From positions 1-64,000 of the forward strand of contig CAZURK010000011.1 in the NCBI GenBank assembly GCA_964623055.1: 64,000 bases of DNA, read 5' to 3'. The translations under genes and the position numbers were made by a program. Source of the stretch: JADHUC01 sp964623055 (lineage in GTDB: Bacteria; Planctomycetota; Planctomycetia; Pirellulales; Pirellulaceae). Shown one piece after another: positions 52,921 through 61,570 of the stretch. Under the pieces are notes generated by a model. The model was not told where the DNA came from, made no database searches, and saw only the letters and a program-made list of their open reading frames with translations. Position 1 is the first letter of the stretch. Each line of letters starts with the position of its first letter.

Positions 52921-55900
52921 CTACTCGACCGCAAACTGTGCCGTTTCCGTCGTTCCCGTGTACAAGTCAGTCGCGTCGATCGTCCACGTCCCTTTGGGGT
53001 CGTTGTATGCCACTGGCACGTTGGCCACGACGCCTTGCTTGTCCGTCACCACGACCTTGTCCACCCAATCCGCGAGGCTGCCATCGGGCAGCTTCACTTG
53101 CAGCTTGACGGCCTGATGCCCGTCCGGCAGTCTGGAGGTCACTGTGACCCGCTGCACGCCTCCAAGCGAGACGGTTGGCGCTGTTTCCATCTTCACCGCT
53201 TCAAGCGGTTGTGGGGAGACCGCGTAGAACAGCGCACGGAACGGCGTAACCGTCAAGCTCACGGCCTGCTGCTTGCCGTAATACTTGTGGGCCTTGAGGT
53301 CGTACACGTGCAGCGGATGCGGGAACTCCAGCTTCGCCACCTCGGGCCGACCGTGATGGCGGAATACCGATGCGATCTGCACCGGCCCGTTCATCCAGCG
53401 TGTGATCTCGACATTGCGAAACCGCTGGCCGTCGCCGTCGGTGAGCCGCAGCGTGGGCGCAACTGAGCCGCGGGCCAGCAGCGATCGAACAACTACTGCA
53501 GCAGTCTCGTCGGTGGCGTCGGCACGCAGCCCCGGATAGGTCGCCAGAGGCATGTTCAGCAACGCGACTTGCCCCTTCCCGAAGCGGTTGACGAGGAACA
53601 GAGGCCCTTTATCCGTGCGTCCCCAAGGTTCGGCTCCATCGACGGCAACGTCCGCGTCGATCTGTATCTTCGGCAAATCCAGCGGCGGCGTCTCAGAAGG
53701 CTCCATCCCTGGCAGGCTCACTTGGCCATCCACGATCTGCGCCGCGGAAACGCCCGTCCGCTTTACTCCAAACACGTCGTCCAACTGCCCCGCAGCCAGC
53801 GGTTTGACATGGCCGTTGAAGATCGCCGGGCGGACATCCGCGATCAGCAAACCGCCATCGCGTACGAATTGCCGGAACATCTTGGCCTCCTGCCGGCTCA
53901 TTGACTGGGTCATCGGCAAGACGACGACCTTGAACGTGCTCAGGTCCACCTCACCGAGCCGCATCTGCCGGTCGGTGAAGTAGCGGAAGTTGAGCCCCAG
54001 GTCACGCAAGGCATTGTGGAAGGCCGTATGGTTGTTTTCGTAGCTGCCGAACGTCGGCGACGCCTGCACTTTCGCAGCGTAGGCTGAAGGCAGCGAGTAC
54101 AGGATGCCGATGCCGTCGGCTTGCATTTCTGATGCAAGCAGCAGATCGCCCAGGCCGTCGCGTACGATCTGTGTGTCCTGCAGGATCTCCTTGACCGCGG
54201 GATACGGATCCAGCGTGGGCGCGAGCCAGCCGTGGAAGCGGCCCAGGGCATCCCAACGCCACCACCAGACCGCATCGCAGCCGCGCGTGATCATGCGCCA
54301 GTACTTCTGGAGCAGTGTGTCGGCGTCTTTGGTGTAGCCCATCCAGTTCGAGCGTGGAAAGTCGCGCGGGGCAATCGAACGCAGCACATCGTCGGCCGTA
54401 CCAGGATACGGCGACCAGAAGGTGTTGTAGCGCACAAATCCGTCCAAGTCATCGGCTCGCTTGAACGTACCGGCACCCTCGAAGCCGCAGCGGCTCTGTG
54501 GGTCGATGCGGCGGAAGCCCTTGCCGAAGCGCTCGCACAGCTTGCAGAAGTTGTGTGACTGAAACGCCTGACGGTCGAACCAGCGTGGGAAGTTGCTGGT
54601 GCGCAACGCCTCGGCCTCGTCGTTGTCATCCGGCTTGCTCAGTTGCACCTCCTCGAACCCCGCATAGTTGCTGCTCCAGGAGGCATTCAATGCCACAATG
54701 TCCGTGTATTGCTCCTCCAAGTACTCGCGGTAGGCATCCAGGCAGCACGATTCATGGCATGAACCGCGTACTGCGATTTCATCGCCCAGCGAGTAGGCGA
54801 ACACGCCATGCCGGCGCGCAGCGATGTGCTTGTCGACGATGGCGTCCACATGTGCCTGAATTTTGTGCTCGTCAGCCCAGCACGCGGGCTTGCACGGGGC
54901 TCCGATGTGCGTCGTGTACGGAATCCAGGCGATGTCATAAGCGGCAACCCACGGCTCCGGACTACCGCTTCGCAGATGCACGGTCACGCCCGTATTGGCC
55001 AGCGCCTGCTCTGCCCAGGGAGCGAGATTGCCGCGTGGCGTGTCCCACATGATGAAGTTGAACCGGCCGCGATGACGTTTGACCGCTCGGGCGAACTGCC
55101 ATGTCGAGGCCTTCTCACCGGTATCGTCCATTAGCGTGGCACGGACTTCGAGCAACATCGGGAACCAAGGCTGCACGGCGAAGCTGAAGGCTTGCTCGGC
55201 CGTGTCGGCCTTGGCAATCTGCCGCGCGATTTCTCGGTCCCGCCGGTCAATAAGGCTGACGACGAATCGCTGGTCGGCCTGCCTCTCTCCCACGATTCGG
55301 ACCTTGCCCGACAGACGCTGGCCGACCTCGGCCCAATCCTGATCGAGCGCAAGCTGAACGCCCTGCGGGTGTTCGACGGCAAGCGTGACGCTGGCAAAGC
55401 CGGCCACCCGATCGCCGTCACGGGCTACGATATCGAAATAGTAAGTGCCGGAGCGCACCGGCGGTATGCCCAGGTCCAGAGTTCCGTCGGGCTTGTCCAG
55501 GGGCTGCCTAGTCGTGACCATGACCTTGCCGTCGTCGCGGCGTAGCTTGATGTCGGCGGTGATGCCCAGGGTCGCTCCCTGCCACTCGAGCGGCACCATC
55601 GTCCCGTCCAGCTCACGGCGGTTCGTCTGGAGCCTCAAGCGCAGCTTCGGCTCCTTGCCTGCCGCCCACAGAATTGCCTTGCCCAGCCGCATGGCCCACT
55701 CGTCATAGTCCACCTCCCAGCCGGGCCGATACTCGATCGTGGGGCGCTGGGGCAGACGCACGCCTCGGCCCTGCATGATCGTAAAAGCCGTTGCGCCGCC
55801 CACGTCGTCCAAGAATGCGGGCAGTTCCTCGAACTGATTTTTGTCCTTGAGCACGCGTTTGTCATCGGTACCGATCAGCACCAGCCCCGCGCCATCGGTG

Positions 55901-56310
55901 ATCGCTTTGACGATCGGATACTGCTGCTCGACCGGTACGTTGCCCAGCGGGATATCCAGGAACACAAAGGCATCCCACTGCTGCGTGAGCAACCGCGCCA
56001 TACGTTGGATACCGCGCTCGCCCCCGTGCCACTGTTCTTGAGTGCTGTCTATGATGCGCGCCCAAAAGACCATTTGCGCATCGAGGTCGAACCGTTGCTT
56101 CAGCTCGATCACCTCGCGCGGATTCGTACCGCGACCGTTCACAAAGAACAGCACCCGAGTCTTGCCGAGCGCATAAGGTTTGGCCCAAGCTGTGTGGGGC
56201 GTGACGAACTCGGAGTCGACGTTATGGTCCACCTCGAGCTCGGCCATGTCCTGCCCCAGACAGACGCGGCCAACAAACGCCAGACCTAGCAGCAGACAGC
56301 AACGCATCAT
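52921..56310 (-). CDS. Large exported GH42-like glycosidase / beta-galactosidase-type protein
   Basis: The 1129-residue protein starts MMRCCLLLGLAFVGRVCLG behind AAAGGAG. The N-terminal half is beta-sandwich-rich (LRLRLQTNRRELDGTMVPLE; TYYFDIVARDGDRVAGFASV). Residues about 430-700 fit a GH42-type barrel: GVFAYSLGDEIAVRG, with Glu511 as candidate acid/base, then CCLDAYREYLEEQYTDIVAL and WSSNYAGFEEV. The following region has the GATase-like trimerisation-type segment (VVVLPMTQSMSRQEAKMFRQ, GGLLIADVRPAIFNGH). The rest is beta-rich. Domain length and order suit a planctomycete exported GH42-like enzyme, but the nucleophile was not assigned and the substrate is open. The next minus-strand gene at 51636 may be coexpressed. 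Confidence 0.82.
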   Translation of the reverse strand: MMRCCLLLGLAFVGRVCLGQDMAELEVDHNVDSEFVTPHTAWAKPYALGKTRVLFFVNGRGTNPREVIELKQRFDLDAQMVFWARIIDSTQEQWHGGERGIQRMARLLTQQWDAFVFLDIPLGNVPVEQQYPIVKAITDGAGLVLIGTDDKRVLKDKNQFEELPAFLDDVGGATAFTIMQGRGVRLPQRPTIEYRPGWEVDYDEWAMRLGKAILWAAGKEPKLRLRLQTNRRELDGTMVPLEWQGATLGITADIKLRRDDGKVMVTTRQPLDKPDGTLDLGIPPVRSGTYYFDIVARDGDRVAGFASVTLAVEHPQGVQLALDQDWAEVGQRLSGKVRIVGERQADQRFVVSLIDRRDREIARQIAKADTAEQAFSFAVQPWFPMLLEVRATLMDDTGEKASTWQFARAVKRHRGRFNFIMWDTPRGNLAPWAEQALANTGVTVHLRSGSPEPWVAAYDIAWIPYTTHIGAPCKPACWADEHKIQAHVDAIVDKHIAARRHGVFAYSLGDEIAVRGSCHESCCLDAYREYLEEQYTDIVALNASWSSNYAGFEEVQLSKPDDNDEAEALRTSNFPRWFDRQAFQSHNFCKLCERFGKGFRRIDPQSRCGFEGAGTFKRADDLDGFVRYNTFWSPYPGTADDVLRSIAPRDFPRSNWMGYTKDADTLLQKYWRMITRGCDAVWWWRWDALGRFHGWLAPTLDPYPAVKEILQDTQIVRDGLGDLLLASEMQADGIGILYSLPSAYAAKVQASPTFGSYENNHTAFHNALRDLGLNFRYFTDRQMRLGEVDLSTFKVVVLPMTQSMSRQEAKMFRQFVRDGGLLIADVRPAIFNGHVKPLAAGQLDDVFGVKRTGVSAAQIVDGQVSLPGMEPSETPPLDLPKIQIDADVAVDGAEPWGRTDKGPLFLVNRFGKGQVALLNMPLATYPGLRADATDETAAVVVRSLLARGSVAPTLRLTDGDGQRFRNVEITRWMNGPVQIASVFRHHGRPEVAKLEFPHPLHVYDLKAHKYYGKQQAVSLTVTPFRALFYAVSPQPLEAVKMETAPTVSLGGVQRVTVTSRLPDGHQAVKLQVKLPDGSLADWVDKVVVTDKQGVVANVPVAYNDPKGTWTIDATDLYTGTTETAQFAVE

Positions 56311-56523
56311 GACAGCTCCTTTCCGTACCTCTCACTGAAAGGAAGTTTGATCCCCCGCCGCTCCAGATGCAACCGTCTCAACTGCCCACGCGTGCTTTTG
56401 TCTCAACGTTTTCTTCGGGACCAGAAGGAAGAGACACGTCGCGGCCCGTCATCCAACTGATCCAGGTGTTGAGGATTGAATTGTCGACACGTCTGTGCAA
56501 TGCTGTCTTTGAAGAGGTGCTCC

Positions 56524-57785
56524 ATGAAACGAGCCAGAAAGCAATCGGCAAAGGGCTCTCCCGTCTACGAACGGATCCGGGAGATTTTGGAGTCGGCGAA
56601 GGCCAACGTCGCGAGATCCGTGAACACAACGCAAGTTGTGGCAAACTGGTTGATCGGTCAAGAGATTGTAGAGGAAGAACAGCGAGGAAAGAGGCGGGCC
56701 GACTACGGACGCCGGCTCTTAGAGGATTTGTCATCTCGGTTGAGCGCAGACTTCGGTAGAGGTTTCTCCATCAATAACCTTGAGCATTTTCGTGACTTCT
56801 ACCTCACTTATCCCGATCTGTTGGCCTCTGGAATTCCCCACGCACTGCGTGACGAATTGAGAGACGTGCCGGACCCAGGCGCAATTCCCCACGCACTGCG
56901 TGGGGAATTGATGACAAGCACGTCTGATGGGGATCCGTCGCTGTGCGTCGTAGGTCCAGAGATGACAGCAACAGAGCACTGGAAATCCGCCACGCAGTGC
57001 GTAGCGAATCTTGGCAGCCTGGCTGCCTCCACCCAAACCTCTCGTGGACGCACTATCGCATACTCTTGCGAGTCGACAAGCCTGAAGCCAGAGCCTTCTA
57101 CGAAATCGAAGCCACCGAAGCCAACTGGTCGACTCGCGAAATGGAGCGTCAGATCAACAGCCTGCTTTACGAACGGCTGGCGATGAGCAAAGACAAGAAA
57201 GGCCTGATGCGGTTGGCCAAGAAGGGCCAGGAGATCGCGAAACCCGACGACGTCTTCAAAGATCCCGTCGTGATGGAGTTCCTCGGCCTCCCGGAATCGC
57301 CGCGCCTACAGGAATCGGATTTGGAGGAGGCTCTGATCAACAACTTGCAGGACTTCTTGTTGGAACTGGGCAAGGGATTCGCCTTTGTCTCGCGCCAGGA
57401 ACGAATCACGCTCGAAGGCGACCACTTCTATGTCGACTTGGTCTTCTACCACGTCGTGCTGAAGTGTTTCGTCCTGATCGATCTGAAAGTGGACAAGCTG
57501 ACGCATGCCGACCTGGGACAGCTCCAACTGTACGTGAACTACTACGACCAAGAGCGCTGCACCGAGGACGACAACCCGACTTTGGGTCTCGTTCTGTGTA
57601 CGGACAAGAACGACGCCGTTGTGAAGTACACCTTGGGCCCTGAACAGTCGAAGAAGATCTTTGCCAGCCGCTACAAGTTCCATCTGCCCAGTGAAGCGGA
57701 ACTTCGAAAAGAACTCCAACGCGAGGTTCGACAGCTCACGAGGGCACAGCCACGACGCAAGCCGCGAAAGAAGAAGAAATCGTGA
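56524..57785 (+). pseudogene. Frameshifted DUF1016 (YhcG-type) nuclease gene carrying palindromes
   Basis: The N-terminal DUF1016 helical domain begins at ATG 56524 (ANVARSVNTTQVVANWLIGQ; FGRGFSINNLEHFRDFYLTY). The C-terminal half is in another frame (offset by two) and reads LSWTHYRILLRVDKPEARAF, NWSTREMERQINSLLYERLA and the PDDEXK-type nuclease core FVSRQERITLEGDHFYVDLV, YHVVLKCFVLIDLKVDKLTH, DLGQLQLYVNYYDQE. The frames meet between about 56928 and 57030. Three palindromes (56831-56859, 56882-56910, 56982-57012) fall in this same linker and encode IPHALR-type and IRHAVR-type peptides. Complete domains on both sides suggest recent inactivation, a programmed frameshift, or a sequencing error. 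YhcG-type proteins are nuclease-fold proteins of poorly known role. Confidence 0.8.
56831..57012. repeat. Three related palindromes inside the DUF1016 gene
   Basis: The middle copy (56882-56910) is a perfect palindrome with 14-base arms, CAATTCCCCACGCA and TGCGTGGGGAATTG, around one base. The first copy (56831-56859) and third (56982-57012) share the ACGCACTGCGT core with mismatches in the outer arms. Together they cover the frameshifted linker. They resemble REP-type elements that have accumulated in one gene. Confidence 0.7.
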
Positions 57786-57811
57786 CAATCGGGACGCCGC
57801 TCTTTCAGCAG

Positions 57812-57961
57812 TCAGTCAGCCCTGACGTATTTGATGGTGACCGCGCCGGGCTTTTCAGGGATTTCGACAGGCATGCCCGTTTCCATCAATCGCTTGCCAG
57901 ACATGCGTGTCTCGCCTTCGGTGTCGCAGTTCTTCCGTACGTAGGTCGCGCTCGGCTCAAA
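57812..57961 (-). pseudogene. Relic of the C-terminus of a sugar hydrolase (GH36-like ending)
   Basis: Minus-strand codons from 57961 to the TGA at 57812-57814 read FEPSATYVRKNCDTEGETRM, then SGKRLMETGMPVEIPEKPGA and VTIKYVRAD. This is the typical end of large alpha-galactosidase-like enzymes. A TGA lies immediately before it, so only about 49 codons remain. Bases 57965-58065 show nothing convincing. The fragment is probably all that is left of a former gene in this carbohydrate region. Confidence 0.5.
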
Positions 57962-58065
57962 TCATCGTTTCGTTCCTGGTCTCTTGGGCAGCAAGTCGAT
58001 TGCGGTCTTGAATGTGATTCTGTCTCGGCTGCCGAAGGAATGGGGACGGGCGTGTTTCGCGGAGT

Positions 58066-59457
58066 TCATTGCGCACCTGCCGCGATGGAGTCTGCACTCG
58101 GCTTGGACTCAAGGCCCACGGTGTTTACGGCAATCACTCGGTAGGTGTGTTTCCCGCCGGTCTCGGCCTTTGTGTCGATGAATTGCATGGACACGAGCGG
58201 TTGCGTGGGCGTGTCGCTGTACTGCAGGTTCTGAAAGATGGGGCGGCCGAAACGGTTCTTGCCCTGCTCGGGCACGTTGGCCAGGAACTGACCGTCACGT
58301 TCGATGATAAAGCGGGCCAGTCCGCTTTCCAGGTCCGCCTCGGTCTGCCAGCTCAGTTCGTTACCGGCGACTCGCAGGTTAGTCGGCGCGGGAGGCGGTG
58401 TGGTGTCCGACACTGCGGTGTCTTTGACGTACTGCATCCAGGCTCGCGCGACCGACTCGTTCGGCAGCCATGCCGCCTTCAGCGGATCACCGGCAAACCG
58501 CGCGGCGGGAACGGCCTCGAAACCGGTTGGACTGGCAAGGCACGCACGATCCGTCGGCATGGCTCTGAGCGGATCACCGCTGGCCTTCGGCAGGCGAGCA
58601 CTCAAGCACGCATCCAGCCACGGGATGGCGAAGTAGCGTTGATCGCCACACTCGTGCGACGTCAAGGGATCGACGGCCACGCTGATGAGTCCACCTTTAC
58701 CACGTACCTCGTTGAAGAACACCTGGTTCGCGGGCCACACTCCCGCGAAGCGACCTTCCTTGACCGTTACGCCTTCTTTCGTTCCCAGATTGCACATCAC
58801 GGGCACGTCGAGTGCGGCATCTGGCACGGTGTGAGCCTTGATCGTGGGACGCTTCGGATTCGGTTTCAGTAGCGGCACACCGGAGCGCAGCCACGCCGCG
58901 GCGACACGTCCCGGATGTAGCAGTACCATTCCACCTGCCCAGTGACCGCCGCCGCTGTGCCCCCACAGCGCCCACGGAACCGTGGCCAACTCGGGATGTC
59001 CGGATTTCTCGCCCAGATCGACCAGGCACTTCTGGAACGCGGCGTCGGAACCATTACGCGGATCGCACCACATCTGACAGTCGGCCTTGCCCGGCTGCTC
59101 GTAAGCTGGCGCCAGCAAGGCACAGTCGTGCTTCTTGGCCAGCGCCCGCCAGTGCAGATCGTAAGCGCCCGTCAGTCCCGATTTGCACGATCCCTCGCCG
59201 CAGCCATGCTGATGCACGATCACCCCGCGCAGCGACTTCACGCCCGCTGGAATCCAGATCGTGTAGTTGACCGGATAGACAAGCTCGCCTGGCTGAGTCG
59301 AAGCCTCGTAACGTACCCGATAGCAAGGCGGCTCGCCTGGCGGAAATACGTCGTACGGCGGCTGCTGAGCATACACCGATGTGGCAAGGGCTACTAATAG
59401 GAGCGGGATGGCTCCGATACCTCTTCTCGTTGATTCAATCATGAAGAACGTCCTCAT
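58066..59457 (-). CDS. Exported alpha/beta hydrolase-type protein with a fibronectin-like tail
   Basis: The 463-residue protein is taken from ATG 59457, six bases after AAGGAG; a start at 59556 would precede the signal peptide (GAIPLLLVALATSVYAQQ). Residues about 40-320 have an alpha/beta-hydrolase form: an N-terminal beta strand region (PVNYTIWIPAGVKSLRGVIV, HQHGCGEGSC) and the nucleophile elbow WGHSGGGHWAGG with Ser168 as candidate. The last 90 residues (NLRVAGNELSWQTEADLESG; RFIIERDGQFLANVPEQGKN; TYRVIAVNTVGLES) look like a fibronectin type III domain. Esterase, carbohydrate esterase or peptidase activity is possible; the Asp/His members of the triad were not assigned. Confidence 0.8.
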   Translation of the reverse strand: MRTFFMIESTRRGIGAIPLLLVALATSVYAQQPPYDVFPPGEPPCYRVRYEASTQPGELVYPVNYTIWIPAGVKSLRGVIVHQHGCGEGSCKSGLTGAYDLHWRALAKKHDCALLAPAYEQPGKADCQMWCDPRNGSDAAFQKCLVDLGEKSGHPELATVPWALWGHSGGGHWAGGMVLLHPGRVAAAWLRSGVPLLKPNPKRPTIKAHTVPDAALDVPVMCNLGTKEGVTVKEGRFAGVWPANQVFFNEVRGKGGLISVAVDPLTSHECGDQRYFAIPWLDACLSARLPKASGDPLRAMPTDRACLASPTGFEAVPAARFAGDPLKAAWLPNESVARAWMQYVKDTAVSDTTPPPAPTNLRVAGNELSWQTEADLESGLARFIIERDGQFLANVPEQGKNRFGRPIFQNLQYSDTPTQPLVSMQFIDTKAETGGKHTYRVIAVNTVGLESKPSADSIAAGAQ

Positions 59458-59625
59458 TGAAAACTCCTTGCTGCCAGCTCGAGGGCTGCCGGTAGAAGGC
59501 GACAGCTCCCATCTATGCGAAGTACTCTTCGGGCCGTTCCGGCAAACTGGATCCATTCACTTGTTCAACTCGTTTGCTGTTTCCTCACGGGCAGGCGGGG
59601 CCGTCTGCGCCTGCGTTATGCAACG

Positions 59626-61377
59626 CTATTCGAACCACTCGTCCCCCACCACCTTGCCAATCAGGAAGTGCTTTCCGTCTGGAATCCAGAGCACCGTTCT
59701 TCCCTCGACAACCGTCAGACTCGTGTAGAACGCGTTTCCGTTGGGACGTGACGGATAGGGTTTGGGCTCCGAGAATCGGATGGGCTGCTCGCCCTGCGGA
59801 TCGAACCGGCCGGCGATCAAGAAGAGCGGGCCGCGCGGTTGATAGGAGTTCTTCTCGTCGCGCTCCTGGTTGGATACAAAGGCGAAATATTCGCCACTGC
59901 AGGCTTCCGGCCCCCTGCGATCATAGATCGGGCACGGCGCACAGGGATGCTTGTACACTCGGCCTTGCGCGTCTTTCAGCGGTTTGGGCGAATCCCAGTT
60001 CCAGCCTTTGTCGCGACTCTGTGTCCAATAGGGCGACCCGGCGCTGGTCCGCATCAGCGCGAACAGGCGGCCGTCCGGCAGATTCACGATACTCGCCTCT
60101 TGGCAGCACAGGCCCCATTTCGGATCGACGACCGCCATCTCCTTCTCGTCGGCGGCCAGCATCAGGATCGTGATGTCTTCGATTTCCGGATCGTCGTCGA
60201 TGTTCTGGTATTGGATGAACTCAACCGTCGAGCCCGGCAACGCCACCTGCTTCTCTACCGTACTACTCACGCTTCCGTGACGCGTCAGCCCGACAATGTA
60301 CTTCCCGTCTTTCCCCAGTCGCAGCGGCCGTTGCCAGATACACCAACTCGGCGGCATGTAAATCGAATCTCGCTTCACGCACGGAAGACGCACCACCCGA
60401 GGCTGAGACCATGTCTCGCCATCGTCGTCCGAGTACTTGCCCATCATGATGCCGTGGTGCAGTGGATCATTCGAAATACGCTGATTCCACAGCACGTAGA
60501 TCCGGCCGGATTTGGATACCATAGGTTGCTGCCAACTTGCGATCGGTTGTGGGTTCACGAAGTTGGGCGAGCCCGCCAGTATGATGGGCTCGGCCCACGT
60601 CTTGCCCCTGTCCACGCTCTTCGAAAAACAGATGTGCTGATCGACATCGCCTTCTCGTGTGGCCTGAGTCCACGCGGCAAAGAGCGTACCGTCGGGTTTA
60701 TCGAAGACTTGGAAGTGGTCGTTGTAACGGTCGCCGACGATCTCGCGCCTTTGTTTGGGGACGAACACTACATAGTCCGGCTGCATGAAAAGCAGGTTCT
60801 CCCTCACGTGCCGGCTGGTCTTCTCTTCCCGCGCGTAGTGAGCCAAAAGTTCTTTGAAGGGAGATTCCTGAATCTGCCCTGCCGCCAGAACGGTCCAGCG
60901 GCGAAACGTGTAGGTCTCGCCTGCTTTGACCGCTTTTCGGTACAAGCAGACTCGATCCGCGGGCGACTCACCGAACAGTTGATACCGCTTTCCGTCCTCG
61001 GCCTCTTGAAACCCCTGCTTTGTCAGCGACTCCGACTGCCCGTGATCTGCTTTGGTTTCCGGCGCGGCCGTCAGTGCGCGAAGGACACCATCCTTCACCA
61101 CCTCGATTCGAAAGGTTGCCTCAATCTCGCCGCGAACAAACGGCAGCCCGGTGACTTCATCGGGAAAAGCCTCGAAGGTGTACGACCGGTTTGTGAAGAT
61201 CCGTTCGTTTTCTTTCACCTCTCTGACGTCAAGCGGATCCTTCAGACGGACCCATGCCGCATCTCCAGCGGACAACGCGGCCCCCGGGGCCAGCAGCAGG
61301 GCAGTGGAAAGCAAGACAAGAAGAACAGTTCGCGTGAAAGCGTTCGGCTGTTGACTGCCGTGATGCTGTGCGTTCAT
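59626..61377 (-). CDS. Exported sialidase-type (BNR/Asp-box) beta-propeller protein
   Basis: The 583-residue protein has a signal peptide (TVLLVLLSTALLLAPGAALSA). Three Asp-box-like motifs are visible, SKSVDRGKTWAEP, YSDDDGETWSQP and QSRDKGWNWDSP, and the region between residues about 200 and 560 forms a six-bladed propeller. The beginning (residues 40-190) is a separate domain. Planctomycetes carry many such exo-alpha-sialidase-like proteins; arginine-triad residues were not assigned, so true sialidase activity is unproved. It sits among carbohydrate-active genes on the minus strand. No ribosome-binding site stands out at the start. Confidence 0.85.
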   Translation of the reverse strand: MNAQHHGSQQPNAFTRTVLLVLLSTALLLAPGAALSAGDAAWVRLKDPLDVREVKENERIFTNRSYTFEAFPDEVTGLPFVRGEIEATFRIEVVKDGVLRALTAAPETKADHGQSESLTKQGFQEAEDGKRYQLFGESPADRVCLYRKAVKAGETYTFRRWTVLAAGQIQESPFKELLAHYAREEKTSRHVRENLLFMQPDYVVFVPKQRREIVGDRYNDHFQVFDKPDGTLFAAWTQATREGDVDQHICFSKSVDRGKTWAEPIILAGSPNFVNPQPIASWQQPMVSKSGRIYVLWNQRISNDPLHHGIMMGKYSDDDGETWSQPRVVRLPCVKRDSIYMPPSWCIWQRPLRLGKDGKYIVGLTRHGSVSSTVEKQVALPGSTVEFIQYQNIDDDPEIEDITILMLAADEKEMAVVDPKWGLCCQEASIVNLPDGRLFALMRTSAGSPYWTQSRDKGWNWDSPKPLKDAQGRVYKHPCAPCPIYDRRGPEACSGEYFAFVSNQERDEKNSYQPRGPLFLIAGRFDPQGEQPIRFSEPKPYPSRPNGNAFYTSLTVVEGRTVLWIPDGKHFLIGKVVGDEWFE

Positions 61378-61455
61378 TCAAGGGCTTTCAAAACGAGGAT
61401 TGCCGCGGCGGGTATCTCTCACGAGAAGGCAGCCGGACCGAGCAAACCGTGCAAC

Positions 61456-61553
61456 TGCCGGAACTTCGGCCTCCCCTAATGGCGTTGTTCTCGGTACAGT
61501 CTGTCAAAGCGATAAAGCTGGTTTGCGCCGTTCCGGCAAGGGGTCCGGCCTAC
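61456..61553. repeat. Degenerate palindromic element related to 16206-16304
   Basis: TGCCGGAAC at 61456-61464 pairs with GTTCCGGCA at 61530-61538, followed by GGTCCGGCCTAC at 61542-61553. The same inner and outer pieces form the nested palindrome at 16206-16304. The left outer arm is missing here. It lies between the 5' end of the sialidase gene and the 3' end of the amidohydrolase gene. Confidence 0.4.
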
Positions 61554-61570
61554 GCGGTGCGCAATGCGGA

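Noticed and set aside
57984..58181. Plus-strand frame beginning near MGSKSIAVLNVILSRL
   Set aside because: It looked slightly transposase-like, but it overlaps the end of the exported hydrolase gene, has no RBS and no conserved motif.
59839..61479. 546-codon plus-strand frame over the sialidase-type gene
   Set aside because: Antisense shadow; no recognisable motif, and the minus strand has signal peptide and Asp-boxes.
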